From a bacterium (GTDB lineage: Bacteria > UBP18 > UBA7526), in assembly GCA_030619985.1 (NCBI GenBank), contig JAUXAI010000008.1, positions 1 to 30,979 of the forward strand: 30,979 nucleotides of DNA, read 5' to 3'. A program made the translations under genes and the position numbers. Positions 30,729 to 30,979 of the stretch are shown in pieces. The number at the start of each line of letters is the position of its first letter. The first letter of the stretch is position 1. The notes under the pieces were generated by a model. That model had not been told where the DNA came from and did not search any database. It saw nothing but the letters and a program-made list of their open reading frames with translations.

Positions 30729-30979
30729 ATGATTACTGAGGAAGATAGATTCAGGGATCACCTGAAAAAGAAGGGATTGAAATTCACCCCGGAAAGGGAA
30801 CTTATTCTAAAAGAGGTTTTCTCCTTTCATAAGCATTTCGATGTAGAAGAGCTCTTTGGAAGACTGCGCAAGAAGGACAGGATCATCTCCCGGGCTACCA
30901 TCTATCGCACCCTCCCCCTACTAATTGAGAGTGGCCTAATCAGGGAGGCCCTTCGCTGCCGGGATAGGGTCTACTATGA
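30729..30979 (+). CDS. Fur-family transcriptional regulator (partial, runs off the right edge)
   Basis: The first 83 residues of a Fur/PerR/Zur-type metalloregulator: LKKKGLKFTPERELILKEVF at the start is the first helix of the winged-helix domain. HKHFDVEELFGRLRKKD follows, then ISRATIYRTLPLLIESGLI, the recognition helix typical of Fur (RATVYRTL-type). The metal-binding and dimerisation domain is cut off, so Fur, PerR or Zur cannot be told apart. GGAGGG precedes the ATG by a good distance. A consensus promoter and an inverted repeat lie just upstream, separating it from the gcv operon. Confidence 0.9.
   Translation, partial: MITEEDRFRDHLKKKGLKFTPERELILKEVFSFHKHFDVEELFGRLRKKDRIISRATIYRTLPLLIESGLIREALRCRDRVYY

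Overview
The window is a run of about 27 protein genes, all on the + strand. The organism is a diderm (Gram-negative-type) bacterium: there are lipid A, heptosyltransferase and Kdo-kinase-type genes, plus AsmA-like envelope proteins. The DNA is moderately AT-rich, favours AGA/AGG for arginine, and encodes a two-subunit glycine decarboxylase. This would fit an uncultured candidate-phylum bacterium (Omnitrophota- or Aerophobota-like), but that placement is a guess from style, not a measured result. No tRNA, rRNA, CRISPR array, transposase or phage gene was seen. No gene-free stretch exceeds about 170 bp.

Layout. (1) 1-8909 is an LPS/cell-surface block: two tandem LpxL-like acyltransferases, LpxK, a WaaF-like heptosyltransferase, a WaaE-like family 2 glycosyltransferase, a polysaccharide deacetylase, a second GT9 enzyme, a WaaP/Kdo-kinase-type kinase and a UDP-sugar 6-dehydrogenase. 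(2) 8966-14508 holds three consecutive AsmA/DUF748-type membrane-anchored proteins, plausibly involved in lipid transport or outer-membrane homeostasis. (3) 14498-19347 is a housekeeping run: recX, alaS, ruvX (yqgF) and mltG. (4) 19446-26081 is mixed: tldD, an unrecognised secreted helical-repeat protein with different codon use, an HU-family protein, endonuclease V, an acyl-CoA synthetase and an NADH-oxidase-type flavoprotein. (5) 26205-30676 is the glycine cleavage operon gcvT-gcvH-gcvPA-gcvPB, without an L-protein. (6) A Fur-family regulator starts at 30729 behind a consensus sigma-70 promoter and runs off the right edge.

The most unusual property is the DNA between genes. Almost every intergenic gap longer than about 30 bp holds a short array of 7- or 8-bp units, often followed by a second arm that is roughly its reverse complement. 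The unit sequence differs from gap to gap. The arrays usually begin at, or a few bases before, the stop codon of the upstream gene, so several proteins end in residues encoded by repeat. Two elements (18276-18342 and 23050-23115) share one exact design: four octamers, a short A spacer, then four complementary octamers. Related repeats also sit in frame inside genes: AsmA-like 1 (9376-9461), the C-terminus of GcvPB (30559-30612) and LpxK (2212-2239). A separate GC-rich, long-range hairpin lies at 5623-5713.
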